From positions 1 to 13,059 of the forward strand of contig JAEZDA010000016.1 in the NCBI GenBank assembly GCA_023433345.1: a DNA stretch of 13,059 nucleotides, read 5' to 3'. The notes beneath the pieces were generated by a model that was given only the letters and a program-made list of their open reading frames with translations, was not told the DNA's origin and searched no databases. Of the stretch, positions 1-6,640 are shown in pieces. The translations under genes and the position numbers were made by a program. Source of the DNA: Bacteroidota bacterium (lineage in GTDB: Bacteria > Bacteroidota > Bacteroidia > Chitinophagales > Chitinophagaceae). Numbering within the stretch: position 1 is the first letter of the stretch; every line of letters starts with the position of its first letter.

Positions 1-188
1 GCCAGGATGCCTACACTATCGCGGAGGCATACACGCAGATCGATAAATTTGTAAAGGAAGAACTGGGGAGTATGCTCAAGGCGCCTTTCATGACACTATC
101 CTTTATGGCCCTGTTGGTAATTCCCCATCTGAAACTTAGTGACCTCGGTTTGTTTGACGGTGATACTTTCACCTTTGTGGAATCATAA
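1..188 (+). CDS. 3' end of an unidentified protein (5' part outside window)
   Basis: Reading from base 3, an open frame of 61 codons runs to a TAA at 186-188 and has no start within the window, so this is a C-terminal fragment. The visible peptide begins QDAYTIAEAYTQIDKF and contains a hydrophobic stretch (roughly residues 28-42, APFMTLSFMALLVIPH), then an acidic tail ending in GDTFTFVES. The neighbouring gene on the opposite strand ends inside it: the bases TCATAA hold both the stop TAA of this gene and the TGA of the lipoprotein, a tail-to-tail overlap of about 6 bp. I do not recognise the protein with confidence. The tail faintly recalls LETM1-related proteins of Bacteroidota, but that is a memory-based guess. 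Confidence 0.6.
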   Translation, partial: QDAYTIAEAYTQIDKFVKEELGSMLKAPFMTLSFMALLVIPHLKLSDLGLFDGDTFTFVES

Positions 189-593
189 TTTTGCGCCGGT
201 AACGGTAACGGCTACACTGTCAGTATCCTTTGGTGCAAAGTATTTGGTTTTAAATTTCACCGAGCTCCCCGGCGACACGGTTTCGAAAACGGTATCCTGA
301 TCTTCTTCAAGCAAAGCTCCTGTTTTGCTGTAAAACCTAAGTGTGATGCCCACATCCTTATAGGACACAATTTTTGCCTTACTTGCTATTGTACCTCGCA
401 CAACTGTTTGGCCCAACAGATTCTTTTTTGTATCAATACTTGCGGTGAGAAAACGGGCGGGATTCTTTTGTTCCACCTGCTCCATTGATTCCTGGCTTTT
501 CTGGTATTTATCCTCTGCGTTTTTAGCATCAGGATCATTCCCTGAGCAAGCGGCTAACACAAATAATACTGCAGTGAAGATCATTCGGGTCAT
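183..593 (-). CDS. Small lipoprotein, FxLYD-like domain (function unknown)
   Basis: The 136-residue protein begins with a lipoprotein signal, MTRMIFTAVLFVLAAC, whose lipobox LAAC puts the lipidated Cys at residue 16. It should be anchored in a membrane facing the periplasm or the surface. A polar, helix-prone linker rich in E, K and Q (about residues 18-45) is followed by a domain of about 90 residues. Its pattern (VVRGTIASKAKIVSYKDV, then LRFYSKTG, then V.PGSSVKFK and VAVTVTGA) resembles FxLYD-type beta-sandwich domains. That domain call is from the pattern only, and no partner or activity can be read. It is convergent with the truncated gene at 1-188 and divergent from upp. A promoter-like TAAAATTG ends 4 nt before the ATG, so a very short leader or a downstream start is possible. 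Confidence 0.75.
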   Translation of the reverse strand: MTRMIFTAVLFVLAACSGNDPDAKNAEDKYQKSQESMEQVEQKNPARFLTASIDTKKNLLGQTVVRGTIASKAKIVSYKDVGITLRFYSKTGALLEEDQDTVFETVSPGSSVKFKTKYFAPKDTDSVAVTVTGAKL

Positions 594-597
594 ATGA

Positions 598-673
598 CAA
601 TTTTAAGATAATTTACAATTTAACAAATGAGATCAGGATTTGCATCTGCCTCCTTAATTTTTTGATAGATTTG
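598..673. promoter_or_regulatory. Divergent promoter region, lipoprotein gene / upp
   Basis: The 87-bp gap between the two divergent start codons holds Bacteroidota-type promoter matches on both strands. For upp (+): -7 TAGATTTG at 666-673, an exact TAnnTTTG, with TTTG at 639-642 and a spacing of 23 bp. For the lipoprotein gene (-): -7 TAAAATTG (7 of 8) at 605-598, with TTTG at 627-624 and a spacing of 18 bp. Both -7 elements lie very close to the annotated ATGs (7 and 4 nt). These are motif matches by eye in AT-rich DNA. Confidence 0.45.
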
Positions 674-680
674 TAACATT

Positions 681-1352
681 ATGGTTACCGAAAAAAGATC
701 CATGGTTAAAAACCTCAGTACTTATCATTCTCTAGTTAGCAATTGGGTCAGCGAGTTGAGGGATGTAGATGTTCAGCAAGACAGAATGCGTTTTCGCCGC
801 AATCTTGAGCGTATCGCTGAAGTTATTGCCTACGAAATTAGCAGGGATATGGAAACTGTAGAGAAAGAGGTAAACACACCAATGGGAACGGCAACCTGTA
901 AAGTTTTGAAACATCAGCCTGTTTTGGCAACCATCCTCCGGGCGGGGCTGGCAATGCATAATGGTTTGCTGAATTATTTCGACAAAGCCGATAATGCTTT
1001 TCTTAGTGCTTACCGTAAACATCACCCCGACGGAACATTTGAAATTAGACTGGAGTATATGAGTTGCCCGGATGTTGAGGGACGATTTGTGATAATCAGT
1101 GACCCCATGCTTGCAACGGGCGCTTCCCTAGTAAAATCGGTGCAGTACCTGAAAGAAGTGGGCAAAATCATGGAATTGCATATTGTGTGCGCAATTGCGT
1201 GCACGGTGGGGATTGAATATGTTCGCCGGGAAATTCCCCAGGCCCATATCTGGTGCGCTGCTATTGATGATGAGCTCACGGCAAAGGGGTACATAGTACC
1301 CGGTTTGGGTGATGCAGGAGATCTGGCTTATGGCTCCAAAACTCAAAATTGA
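681..1352 (+). CDS. upp: Uracil phosphoribosyltransferase
   Basis: Cytosolic pyrimidine-salvage enzyme: uracil + PRPP gives UMP + pyrophosphate. The 223-residue product has the family hallmarks in order: ILRAGLAM (85-92), the PRPP-binding loop DPMLATGAS (141-149), and the C-terminal uracil-binding segment GYIVPGLGDAGDLAYG (203-218). Length is normal for the family (about 210 residues). Two starts are possible. ATG 681 gives 223 residues. ATG 702 gives MVKNLSTYHSL (216 residues), which looks more like a typical family N-terminus and has an A-rich AAAAAAGA just upstream. The exact -7 match at 666-673 would place transcription start near 680, so 702 is attractive. Its downstream neighbour is a porP-type gene 113 bp away, with no functional link seen. 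Confidence 0.95.
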   Translation: MVTEKRSMVKNLSTYHSLVSNWVSELRDVDVQQDRMRFRRNLERIAEVIAYEISRDMETVEKEVNTPMGTATCKVLKHQPVLATILRAGLAMHNGLLNYFDKADNAFLSAYRKHHPDGTFEIRLEYMSCPDVEGRFVIISDPMLATGASLVKSVQYLKEVGKIMELHIVCAIACTVGIEYVRREIPQAHIWCAAIDDELTAKGYIVPGLGDAGDLAYGSKTQN

Positions 1353-1465
1353 TTGATAATCATCTTCTTATTCCGGCAATACTAATTCTTGCATCTTGAC
1401 CCCTAATTTGCGCAGCTTTTGCTATGGTTAGCTTATCTTTATAGTCATAACACTTTTTATTTACC

Positions 1466-2470
1466 ATGATTAAAAAATACCTCCTTGCCCTGGGAGCATT
1501 TTTGCTAACCGCCTCTGTGCAGGCTCAGGATCCGCATTTCTCACAATTTTTTGCTTCGCCGCTTACGCTTAACCCCGCCTTTACGGGAAAGTTTGACGGC
1601 TCGTGGCGTTTAGCAGCTAACCACCGAGATCAGTGGCCTTCTATTCCTAAGGCTTATGTAACCACGAGTGCCTCTTTTGATATGGGAATACTAAAGAACA
1701 GGATAGCCGAGGGCGATGTGTTTGGTATTGGAATTTCCGGAGTATCTGATGCAAGTGCGAACAGCCAGTTAAAGCTTAATTATGGTTCCTTATCCCTTTC
1801 TTACCATAAAGCGCTTGATGCCGACGGCTACAATACGATCGGTGCAGGTTTCCAGGGAACTTACAGCAGTATGAACCTGGATATTTCCAAGCTCACTTTT
1901 GAAAGTATGCTTCAGCAAAACGGATTTACAGGGCAATCGGGGGAAGTGCTGAACAATGGCAACAATCAGAATTACCTCGACATGAATGCGGGGCTTTTGT
2001 TTTCGGGATCCTCAAATGGTTACAACAACTATTACCTTGGCGTGTCGATGTATCATATAAACAAACCAAAGGTTAGTTTTAAAGATCAAAACTGGTATCT
2101 CACCGGAAGGGTCACGGTACACGGTGGCGGTTCCTTCCCTATCTCAGATGTATTGGGAGTTCACACATCCTTCATTCACCAGATGCAGAACAAGGCGAGC
2201 GAAACAATGCTTGGTGCTGCTCTAAGCATGAACGCGAGCGGTGATGTTGATGCCCCAACGAATGTTTATCTGGGGTCGTGGATGAGGTTGAACGATGCGA
2301 TCATTCCTTATATCGGCCTTGAATTCGGTGGCTTGCGAATTGGCGCGAGCTACGATGTTAACATCAGCAGTTTAAAAGCGGCCACTAACAACCGTGGAGG
2401 TTCCGAGATCTCAATCATTTACATAAAGAAGCCGGCGGAAATGAAGGGCATCCCTTGTCCTAAGTTTTAA
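1466..2470 (+). CDS. Type IX secretion system membrane protein, PorP/SprF family
   Basis: Predicted outer-membrane beta-barrel protein of 334 residues. A signal peptide is cut after SVQA (residue 20). The mature N-terminus has the family signature QDPHFSQFFASPLTLNPAFTG (residues 21-41) and WRLAANHRDQWP soon after. Alternating hydrophobic and aromatic strands follow, ending in the common terminal form PCPKF. Members (PorP in Porphyromonas, SprF in Flavobacterium) act with the T9SS. SprF-type copies usually help export or attach one large adhesin carrying a type B C-terminal domain, often encoded next door. Here the neighbours are upp upstream and a convergent DNA glycosylase 15 bp downstream, so this copy is an orphan. 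I therefore give no specific symbol. A weak -7 (TATCTTTA, 1434-1441) with TTTG at 1407-1410 lies upstream. Confidence 0.92.
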   Translation: MIKKYLLALGAFLLTASVQAQDPHFSQFFASPLTLNPAFTGKFDGSWRLAANHRDQWPSIPKAYVTTSASFDMGILKNRIAEGDVFGIGISGVSDASANSQLKLNYGSLSLSYHKALDADGYNTIGAGFQGTYSSMNLDISKLTFESMLQQNGFTGQSGEVLNNGNNQNYLDMNAGLLFSGSSNGYNNYYLGVSMYHINKPKVSFKDQNWYLTGRVTVHGGGSFPISDVLGVHTSFIHQMQNKASETMLGAALSMNASGDVDAPTNVYLGSWMRLNDAIIPYIGLEFGGLRIGASYDVNISSLKAATNNRGGSEISIIYIKKPAEMKGIPCPKF

Positions 2471-2485
2471 TTTGCTTTTTGTAAT

Positions 2486-3094
2486 TTATGTTCGCGGGCT
2501 TGCACTAACGTACCGGTTTCCTTTTACGTAAAACCTGTACAAATGCTTTGCATGTTCTCCTGCGCTCTCCACGCCGATCCTTTTGCTTATGCCGATCTGT
2601 TCGGGAGTAAAATCAATCCCGGCATCATATAAAAAAAGATCATCTTCGAGCAAGCTTAGCCCTGAGTGAGCTTTATCGATTCCCATTGCTTTCCCTACGT
2701 TTCCCGGTCCTTTTGTTAATGTGAAATCGTGACGAAGCTTCCCCGTTCGTTCCAGCATAAGATCAATTCCTTCCATAGGCTCCAGAGCCCTGATCAAAAC
2801 TGCATCGGGAACGTCTTTCTTGTTGGTGACAATATTCATCATTCTGTGCATTCCATAACAAATGTAAACGTAGGAGGTTGCGGGCTCCCCGTACATGTGT
2901 TCATTTCGCTGCGTTCGCCTTCCCGCATAAGCATGTGAGGCCTTATCTTTATTCGCAACATATGCTTCGGTTTCTACGATCATTCCGCTGCTTTTCCCTC
3001 CACCAAGGTTACTTACCAAAACCTTTCCCAACAATTCCCTGGCGATCCTCACCACATCTTCCTGCTCATAAAATTTTCGTGAAAGCTTTTTCAT
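2486..3094 (-). CDS. DNA-3-methyladenine glycosylase (AAG/MPG family)
   Basis: Base-excision repair enzyme that flips out and removes alkylated or deaminated purines. The 202-residue length fits bacterial members. Residues matching the human AAG active site are all present: ETEAY at 41-45 (E43 = catalytic E125, Y45 = Y127), H54 (= H136), and YVYICYGMH at 75-83 (Y77 = Y159; Y80 = Y162, the intercalating tyrosine). N87 of MMNIV matches N169, and R102 of LIRALEP matches R182. The C-terminus RFYVKGNRYVS is also typical. Correspondences come from a hand alignment with the remembered human sequence. It converges on the porP-type gene with a 15-bp gap and is divergent from the EI24-like gene; I saw no clear promoter or terminator of its own. 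Confidence 0.95.
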   Translation of the reverse strand: MKKLSRKFYEQEDVVRIARELLGKVLVSNLGGGKSSGMIVETEAYVANKDKASHAYAGRRTQRNEHMYGEPATSYVYICYGMHRMMNIVTNKKDVPDAVLIRALEPMEGIDLMLERTGKLRHDFTLTKGPGNVGKAMGIDKAHSGLSLLEDDLFLYDAGIDFTPEQIGISKRIGVESAGEHAKHLYRFYVKGNRYVSASPRT

Positions 3095-3186
3095 GAATTG
3101 GAAATTTACAAATCCCGCGCCTTATGCGATTGAATATGAAGCACTAAAATTTGTTTTGCTAACTTTATCAACTTTTGCTTACCTGC

Positions 3187-3960
3187 ATGCTGAAAGAAAT
3201 TATAATAGCATTTCAATCCTATGGCGAAGCTCACCGCTTCATCGTGAAGAACAAACTATGGAAATGGATAGTGATACCTGGTTTGATCTATACCTTGCTT
3301 TTCCTGGCGGGCATCTATTTTTTCTGGGTAACAAGCAATACAGCCATTCAATTCATCCTCCTGAAGAGTGGCGTTAAAGGCTGGCTTGACAGAACAAACA
3401 CAGGTTGGCTGAGTTTCCTTTTCATCTTCGGACAGATCATGCTGCACCTCGTGCTGCTACTTTTTTATTTTTCGCTTTTCAAGTTTCTTTTCCTGATCAT
3501 CGGTTCGCCCGTATTTGCCTACCTGAGTGAAAAAACCGAAAGCATCATAGAAGGAAAGGATTTTCCATTTAGCTTTAAACAGCTTTTGAAAGATATAGTT
3601 CGCGGGGTGAGAATTGCATTGCGGAATATCGTTTGGCAATCCGTTTACCTTCTTTCGATCTTTTTATTATCTATAGTACCTATTGCAGGATGGATCGCCC
3701 CGATGATCGCCCTATTCGTAGAATGTTATTATTTCGGGTTTTCTATGCTTGATTATAGCAGCGAAAGAAATAAGCTTTCTTATTCTCAAAGCGTGCAGTT
3801 TATTGGTCACCATAAAGGCCTTGCCATAGGAAACGGTATGGGTTATTATATTATGCATGTGGTTCCCGTAATAGGTTGGCTCTTTGCCCCGAGCTATGCC
3901 GTAATTGCTGCAACGCTGAGTTTACTGAACGCAAAAAAAACTAAAGTGATCTACGCATGA
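3187..3960 (+). CDS. EI24-domain (CysZ-like) integral membrane protein
   Basis: Polytopic inner-membrane protein. I choose ATG 3187 (MLKEIIIAFQSYGEAHRF, 257 residues) over an in-frame TTG at 3175, because the family normally starts just before this amphipathic segment. Hydrophobic segments begin with WIVIPGLIYTLLFLAGIYFF, followed by a long pair around LSFLFIFGQIMLHLVLLLFYF and another around VYLLSIFLLSIVPIAGWIAP, with a last one at MHVVPVIGWLFAPSYAVIAA. A VPxxGW motif followed closely by AP occurs twice (VPIAGWIAP and VPVIGWLFAP), suggesting internally repeated halves. EI24/CysZ members include the sulfate permease CysZ, but sulfate transport cannot be assumed, since no sulfur genes lie nearby. 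Its TGA overlaps the ATG of the next gene (ATGA at 3957-3960), implying translational coupling. Confidence 0.85.
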   Translation: MLKEIIIAFQSYGEAHRFIVKNKLWKWIVIPGLIYTLLFLAGIYFFWVTSNTAIQFILLKSGVKGWLDRTNTGWLSFLFIFGQIMLHLVLLLFYFSLFKFLFLIIGSPVFAYLSEKTESIIEGKDFPFSFKQLLKDIVRGVRIALRNIVWQSVYLLSIFLLSIVPIAGWIAPMIALFVECYYFGFSMLDYSSERNKLSYSQSVQFIGHHKGLAIGNGMGYYIMHVVPVIGWLFAPSYAVIAATLSLLNAKKTKVIYA

Positions 3961-4658
3961 GCACTGTTTACCTTGTGCCCTCCCTTTTGCATGAAGAAGG
4001 CACAAATGCCCTTCCTGCTTACCTGATGGATCATGTAAAAAGATGTGCGGTAATATTTGCAGAAAATGAGCGCACAACGAGGCGATTTTTAAAAAAACTT
4101 GATCCCACAATTATAATTGATCAGTTCGAATGGTTTACAATAGATAAGGGTAAAAGTTCCCATCTATCAGTCTTCAGGAAAAAAGTGAAGGAAGAAAAAA
4201 ACATTGCCATCATAAGCGAGGCGGGTTGCCCGGGTATTGCGGATCCGGGGCAGGAACTGATTTCCATTGCGCAACAATTAAATTGTACTGTTAAGCCACT
4301 GGTGGGGCCGAGTTCCATCCTCCTTGCCTTAATGGCAAGCGGCATGAATGGGCAGCAGTTTGAATTTCTCGGATATCTGCCAATTCCTTCAAATGAAAGG
4401 GATAAGAAGATCAGGGAGATGGATGAACTGGTGCGCAGAACCGGAGTTACAAAAATATTCATTGAAACACCTTATAGAAACAACCAGCTTCTAGACAGCC
4501 TTCTGACTAACTGCAACGCGCAAACGCTTTTATGCATTGGAATGAACATCACCGGGCCCGATGAAAGAATCATTACAAAACCGGTTTCAGAATGGAAAAA
4601 ACATAAGCCGGAATTGCATAAGATACCGGTGATATTTTTGCTCGGAAAAACAAATTAA
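3957..4658 (+). CDS. SAM-dependent methyltransferase, RsmI-like tetrapyrrole-methylase fold
   Basis: A 233-residue protein of the tetrapyrrole (corrin/porphyrin) methylase superfamily. It carries the RsmI-like motifs SEAGCPGIADPG (87-98), PLVGPSS (115-121), FLGYLP (137-142) and IETPYRNNQLLD (169-180). True RsmI 2'-O-methylates C1402 of 16S rRNA and starts with a TPIGNLxDxTxRA motif; here that place reads VPSLLHEEGTNALP. The protein is also shorter than E. coli RsmI (286 residues), lacking the C-terminal extension. It therefore looks like the separate RsmI-like paralogue common in Bacteroidota, whose substrate I do not know. It shares an ATGA stop/start with the EI24-like gene and is probably co-transcribed with it. 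A 7-bp-periodic array begins 5 bp after its stop. Confidence 0.85.
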   Translation: MSTVYLVPSLLHEEGTNALPAYLMDHVKRCAVIFAENERTTRRFLKKLDPTIIIDQFEWFTIDKGKSSHLSVFRKKVKEEKNIAIISEAGCPGIADPGQELISIAQQLNCTVKPLVGPSSILLALMASGMNGQQFEFLGYLPIPSNERDKKIREMDELVRRTGVTKIFIETPYRNNQLLDSLLTNCNAQTLLCIGMNITGPDERIITKPVSEWKKHKPELHKIPVIFLLGKTN

Positions 4659-4663
4659 TTTAA

Positions 4664-4733
4664 GATTTACGATCTGCGAATGACGATTTGGGATTTGTGA
4701 TATGGGATATGAGATGTAGGATGTATGATTAAT
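4664..4733 (+). repeat. Heptamer array A, ten units of GATnTrn type
   Basis: Ten consecutive 7-bp units start with GA: GATTTAC, GATCTGC, GAATGAC, GATTTGG, GATTTGT, GATATGG, GATATGA, GATGTAG, GATGTAT, GATTAAT. Period and phase hold without a single indel although the units differ, so this is not an ordinary slippage microsatellite of identical copies. It begins 5 bp after the stop of the RsmI-like gene and is non-coding. The function is unknown. It could be a degenerate 3'-end signal or a mark of an old repeat insertion. Confidence 0.75.
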
Positions 4734-4749
4734 CAGATGAAAATTTACC

Positions 4750-4932
4750 ATCAATCGAACGATGTGAGAAAACTCACAATTCGATTTTCGGGTATAATTA
4801 ATTGATTAAGAGCTGTGAGATTCCTCGCCTTGCCCGGAATGACACTAGTGGAAGAGAGTTTACTGGCAAAATTATTGACCGTCATTTCGAACGAACGGGG
4901 AAAACACACGATTCGAATTTCGGGTATAGTTA
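4750..4932. repeat. Three diverged copies of a dispersed palindromic-type repeat
   Basis: Two copies in direct orientation can be aligned without gaps at 4758-4800 and 4890-4932; I count 35 identities in 43. Both carry an ATTCG core, TTTCGGGTATA and a following TTA. A third, inverted copy lies between them at about 4811-4847 (GAGATTCCTCGCC, then CGGAATGAC). Its reverse complement starts GTCATTCCG, matching GTCATTTCG at 4881-4889. Alternating +, -, + orientation can form hairpins in RNA or DNA. The GTCATTyCG... module ending in a GAGAAATCTC-like segment resembles short intergenic repeats I recall from many bacterial genomes. No transposase gene is present here. Confidence 0.7.
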
Positions 4933-4950
4933 CATTATTGTGAATTCCCA

Positions 4951-4992
4951 ACTCCGAACTACAAACTACAAACTGCGAACTACAAACTAAGA
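4951..4992 (-). repeat. Heptamer array B, six units of ACTACAA type
   Basis: Six in-phase 7-bp units on + are ACTCCGA, ACTACAA, ACTACAA, ACTGCGA, ACTACAA, ACTAAGA; a seventh partial unit (ACTTCC) runs up to the stop codon of the minus-strand gene at 4999. Read on the minus strand it is a run of AGTTTGT/AGTTCGC-type units that starts right after that gene's stop. This mirrors array A, which follows the convergent gene on the other side. It is non-coding and of unknown function. Confidence 0.72.
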
Positions 4993-4998
4993 ACTTCC

Positions 4999-5421
4999 TC
5001 AATGCACTACATCTTTCATGCTTAGGATTTTGTCAACTATATACGGACTATAACCTCGCCATGGAATTGAGTTCTTGTATTCTTTATAATGGAGATCGAA
5101 ATATTTTCCGCTGTTGTTCATCAATACATTGGCGATGCTGTCATTTTCAACGGAAAATTCAAATTCATACGATTGAACTGTGCCTGGTGCGCGGGAACGC
5201 AGGCCGGATTGAATCAGTTTTCCTTCATATGTTTTAAAAACATTTCCTTTTTTTACGAGATAGTTTAGCTCTCCAGACTTCACTCCTTCGCCAAAAACAT
5301 AGAAATATTTCCACCACAGTACAACTCCCCCTGCTACAAGGAGGACGAGTAAAAACCATGTCATAAACTTTGCGAAGCCGCTTTTCCTTCTAACTTCAAT
5401 AGAACGATCCTGTACAATCAT
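4999..5421 (-). CDS. Small single-pass membrane protein, unknown function
   Basis: The 140-residue product has a short basic N-terminus (VRRKSGFAKF) and one transmembrane segment at about residues 18-38 (FMTWFLLVLLVAGGVVLWW). The soluble domain then begins EGVKSGELNYLVKKGNVFKT (residues 45-64) and continues YEGKLI. By the positive-inside rule the domain probably faces the periplasm. The GxRxG..KxxKKGxxFKTYEG-like signature belongs, as far as I recall, to a small conserved Bacteroidota family, some members of which carry a misleading 6-phosphogluconate dehydrogenase label. Nothing in this protein resembles that enzyme (no Rossmann GxGxxG and far too short). It is divergent from bshA (85-bp gap) and convergent with the methyltransferase across the repeat block. 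The gene is convincing as coding, but its role is unknown. Confidence 0.75.
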   Translation of the reverse strand: MIVQDRSIEVRRKSGFAKFMTWFLLVLLVAGGVVLWWKYFYVFGEGVKSGELNYLVKKGNVFKTYEGKLIQSGLRSRAPGTVQSYEFEFSVENDSIANVLMNNSGKYFDLHYKEYKNSIPWRGYSPYIVDKILSMKDVVH

Positions 5422-5506
5422 AATGGCAATTTTAAAGGGCCAACATACATTATAATTCCCGGGTGAAATTAAGTGGTAAATTGCGTTCTACATAACTTTC
5501 ATTTGT

Positions 5507-6640
5507 ATGAACATAGCCATTGTATGCTACCCGACCTTCGGCGGAAGCGGGGTGCTGGCAACTGAATTGGGAAAGGCACTTGCTGAAAAAGGCCATAATA
5601 TTCATTTTATCACCTACCAACAGCCGGTGAGGCTCAGCGGCTTCCACGCAAATATTTTTTACCATGAGGTGCGTGTACCAACATATCCCCTGTTTGATTT
5701 TCCTCCCTACGAAACCGCCCTTGCCAGTGCCATGGTAGATGTGGTTTTGAACCATGAGATCGACCTCCTTCATGTGCATTATGCCATTCCACACGCCTCG
5801 GCAGCTTACATGGCGAAGAAAATTCTTGCAAAGCAAAATATAAATATCCCTGTTATTACAACCCTTCACGGCACCGATATCACCCTTGTAGGAAGAGATA
5901 AAACCTACAGCCCGGTGGTCACTTTTTCAATGGAGGAAAGTGATGTGCTTACGGCGGTGTCGGAAAATCTTAAGGAGGAAACGTATAAAAATTTCAATAT
6001 CAACAAGCCTATTGAGGTGATCCACAATTTCGTGGATGTAGAACGCTTTCATCGGAAACCTGTTGATGCATTTAAAAAACTCATCGCTCCAAACGGTGAA
6101 AAAATAATTGTGCATGCCTCAAACTTCAGAAAAGTAAAGAGGGTTGACGATGTGGTAAAAACCTTTGTTCGCATCAATAAGGCAATGCCTGCAAAGCTTT
6201 TGCTCATCGGCGACGGACCAGAGCGTCCTTATATCGAATCAATGACACGCGATTGCGAAAGTTTTGGCGAAATTAAATTTCTCGGAAAACAGGAACAGAT
6301 GGAAGAGATCCTGCCTATTTCAGATCTTTTTCTATTGCCAAGCGAGTATGAAAGTTTCGGGCTCGCGGCCCTTGAAGCTATGGCAGCAGAAGTACCTGTA
6401 ATATCGAGTAATGCAGGAGGATTGCCTGAGATAATTATCAATGACTATTGTGGATTTATGAGCCCCATTGGCGACACAGAAAGTATGGCGGCCAATGCAG
6501 TGAAAATACTGAGCGATGCAAAGGTGCATCAACAATTTAGGAAAAATGCTCTTGCGCAGGCCCGCAAATTTGATATACAAAATATTGTACCCGCATACGA
6601 AGAGATGTATTTTAGGCTGGCCGGCTTACCTTTTCCTTAG
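5507..6640 (+). CDS. bshA: N-acetyl-alpha-D-glucosaminyl L-malate synthase (bacillithiol biosynthesis)
   Basis: GT-B fold, family 4 glycosyltransferase of 377 residues, the usual BshA length. It joins UDP-GlcNAc and L-malate to make GlcNAc-malate, the first step to bacillithiol, in the cytosol. Motifs in order: PTFGGSGV (9-16), HVHYAIPHA (89-97), TLHGTDITLVGRD (119-131), NFRKVKR (206-212), LIGDGPER (233-240), and the retaining GT4 EX7E motif E282-SFGLAAL-E290. VPVISSNAGGLPE (296-308) completes the UDP-sugar site. PTFGGSGV and HYAIPHA distinguish BshA from other GT4 enzymes. bshB and bshC are not in the window, as is usual for scattered bsh genes. The last 15 bp overlap the 3' end of the EnvC-like gene on the other strand. 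No strong promoter match was found upstream. Confidence 0.93.
   Translation: MNIAIVCYPTFGGSGVLATELGKALAEKGHNIHFITYQQPVRLSGFHANIFYHEVRVPTYPLFDFPPYETALASAMVDVVLNHEIDLLHVHYAIPHASAAYMAKKILAKQNINIPVITTLHGTDITLVGRDKTYSPVVTFSMEESDVLTAVSENLKEETYKNFNINKPIEVIHNFVDVERFHRKPVDAFKKLIAPNGEKIIVHASNFRKVKRVDDVVKTFVRINKAMPAKLLLIGDGPERPYIESMTRDCESFGEIKFLGKQEQMEEILPISDLFLLPSEYESFGLAALEAMAAEVPVISSNAGGLPEIIINDYCGFMSPIGDTESMAANAVKILSDAKVHQQFRKNALAQARKFDIQNIVPAYEEMYFRLAGLPFP

Noticed and set aside
3175..3186. TTG start for the EI24-like gene
   Set aside because: It adds only four unlikely residues before ATG 3187, whose MLKEIIIAF... start fits the family.
3093..3377. 94-codon plus-strand frame overlapping the mpg start and the EI24-like gene
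   Set aside because: It is out of frame with the membrane protein and has no coherent pattern.
4664..4992. CRISPR array in the repeat-rich gap
   Set aside because: Units are 7 bp and contiguous, or long and diverged; there are no regular repeat-spacer units and no cas genes.
4751..5002. Small ORFs (83 codons on -, 62 codons on +) within the repeat block
   Set aside because: They read through heptamer and palindromic repeats and translate to repeat-like peptides, so coding is unlikely.
4999..5421. 6-phosphogluconate dehydrogenase label for the small membrane protein
   Set aside because: The protein is 140 residues with a TM anchor and has no dinucleotide-binding or catalytic motif.
5450..5869. 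139-codon open frame on the minus strand over the bshA start
   Set aside because: It lies antisense to well-supported BshA motifs and shows no recognisable protein pattern; a shadow frame.
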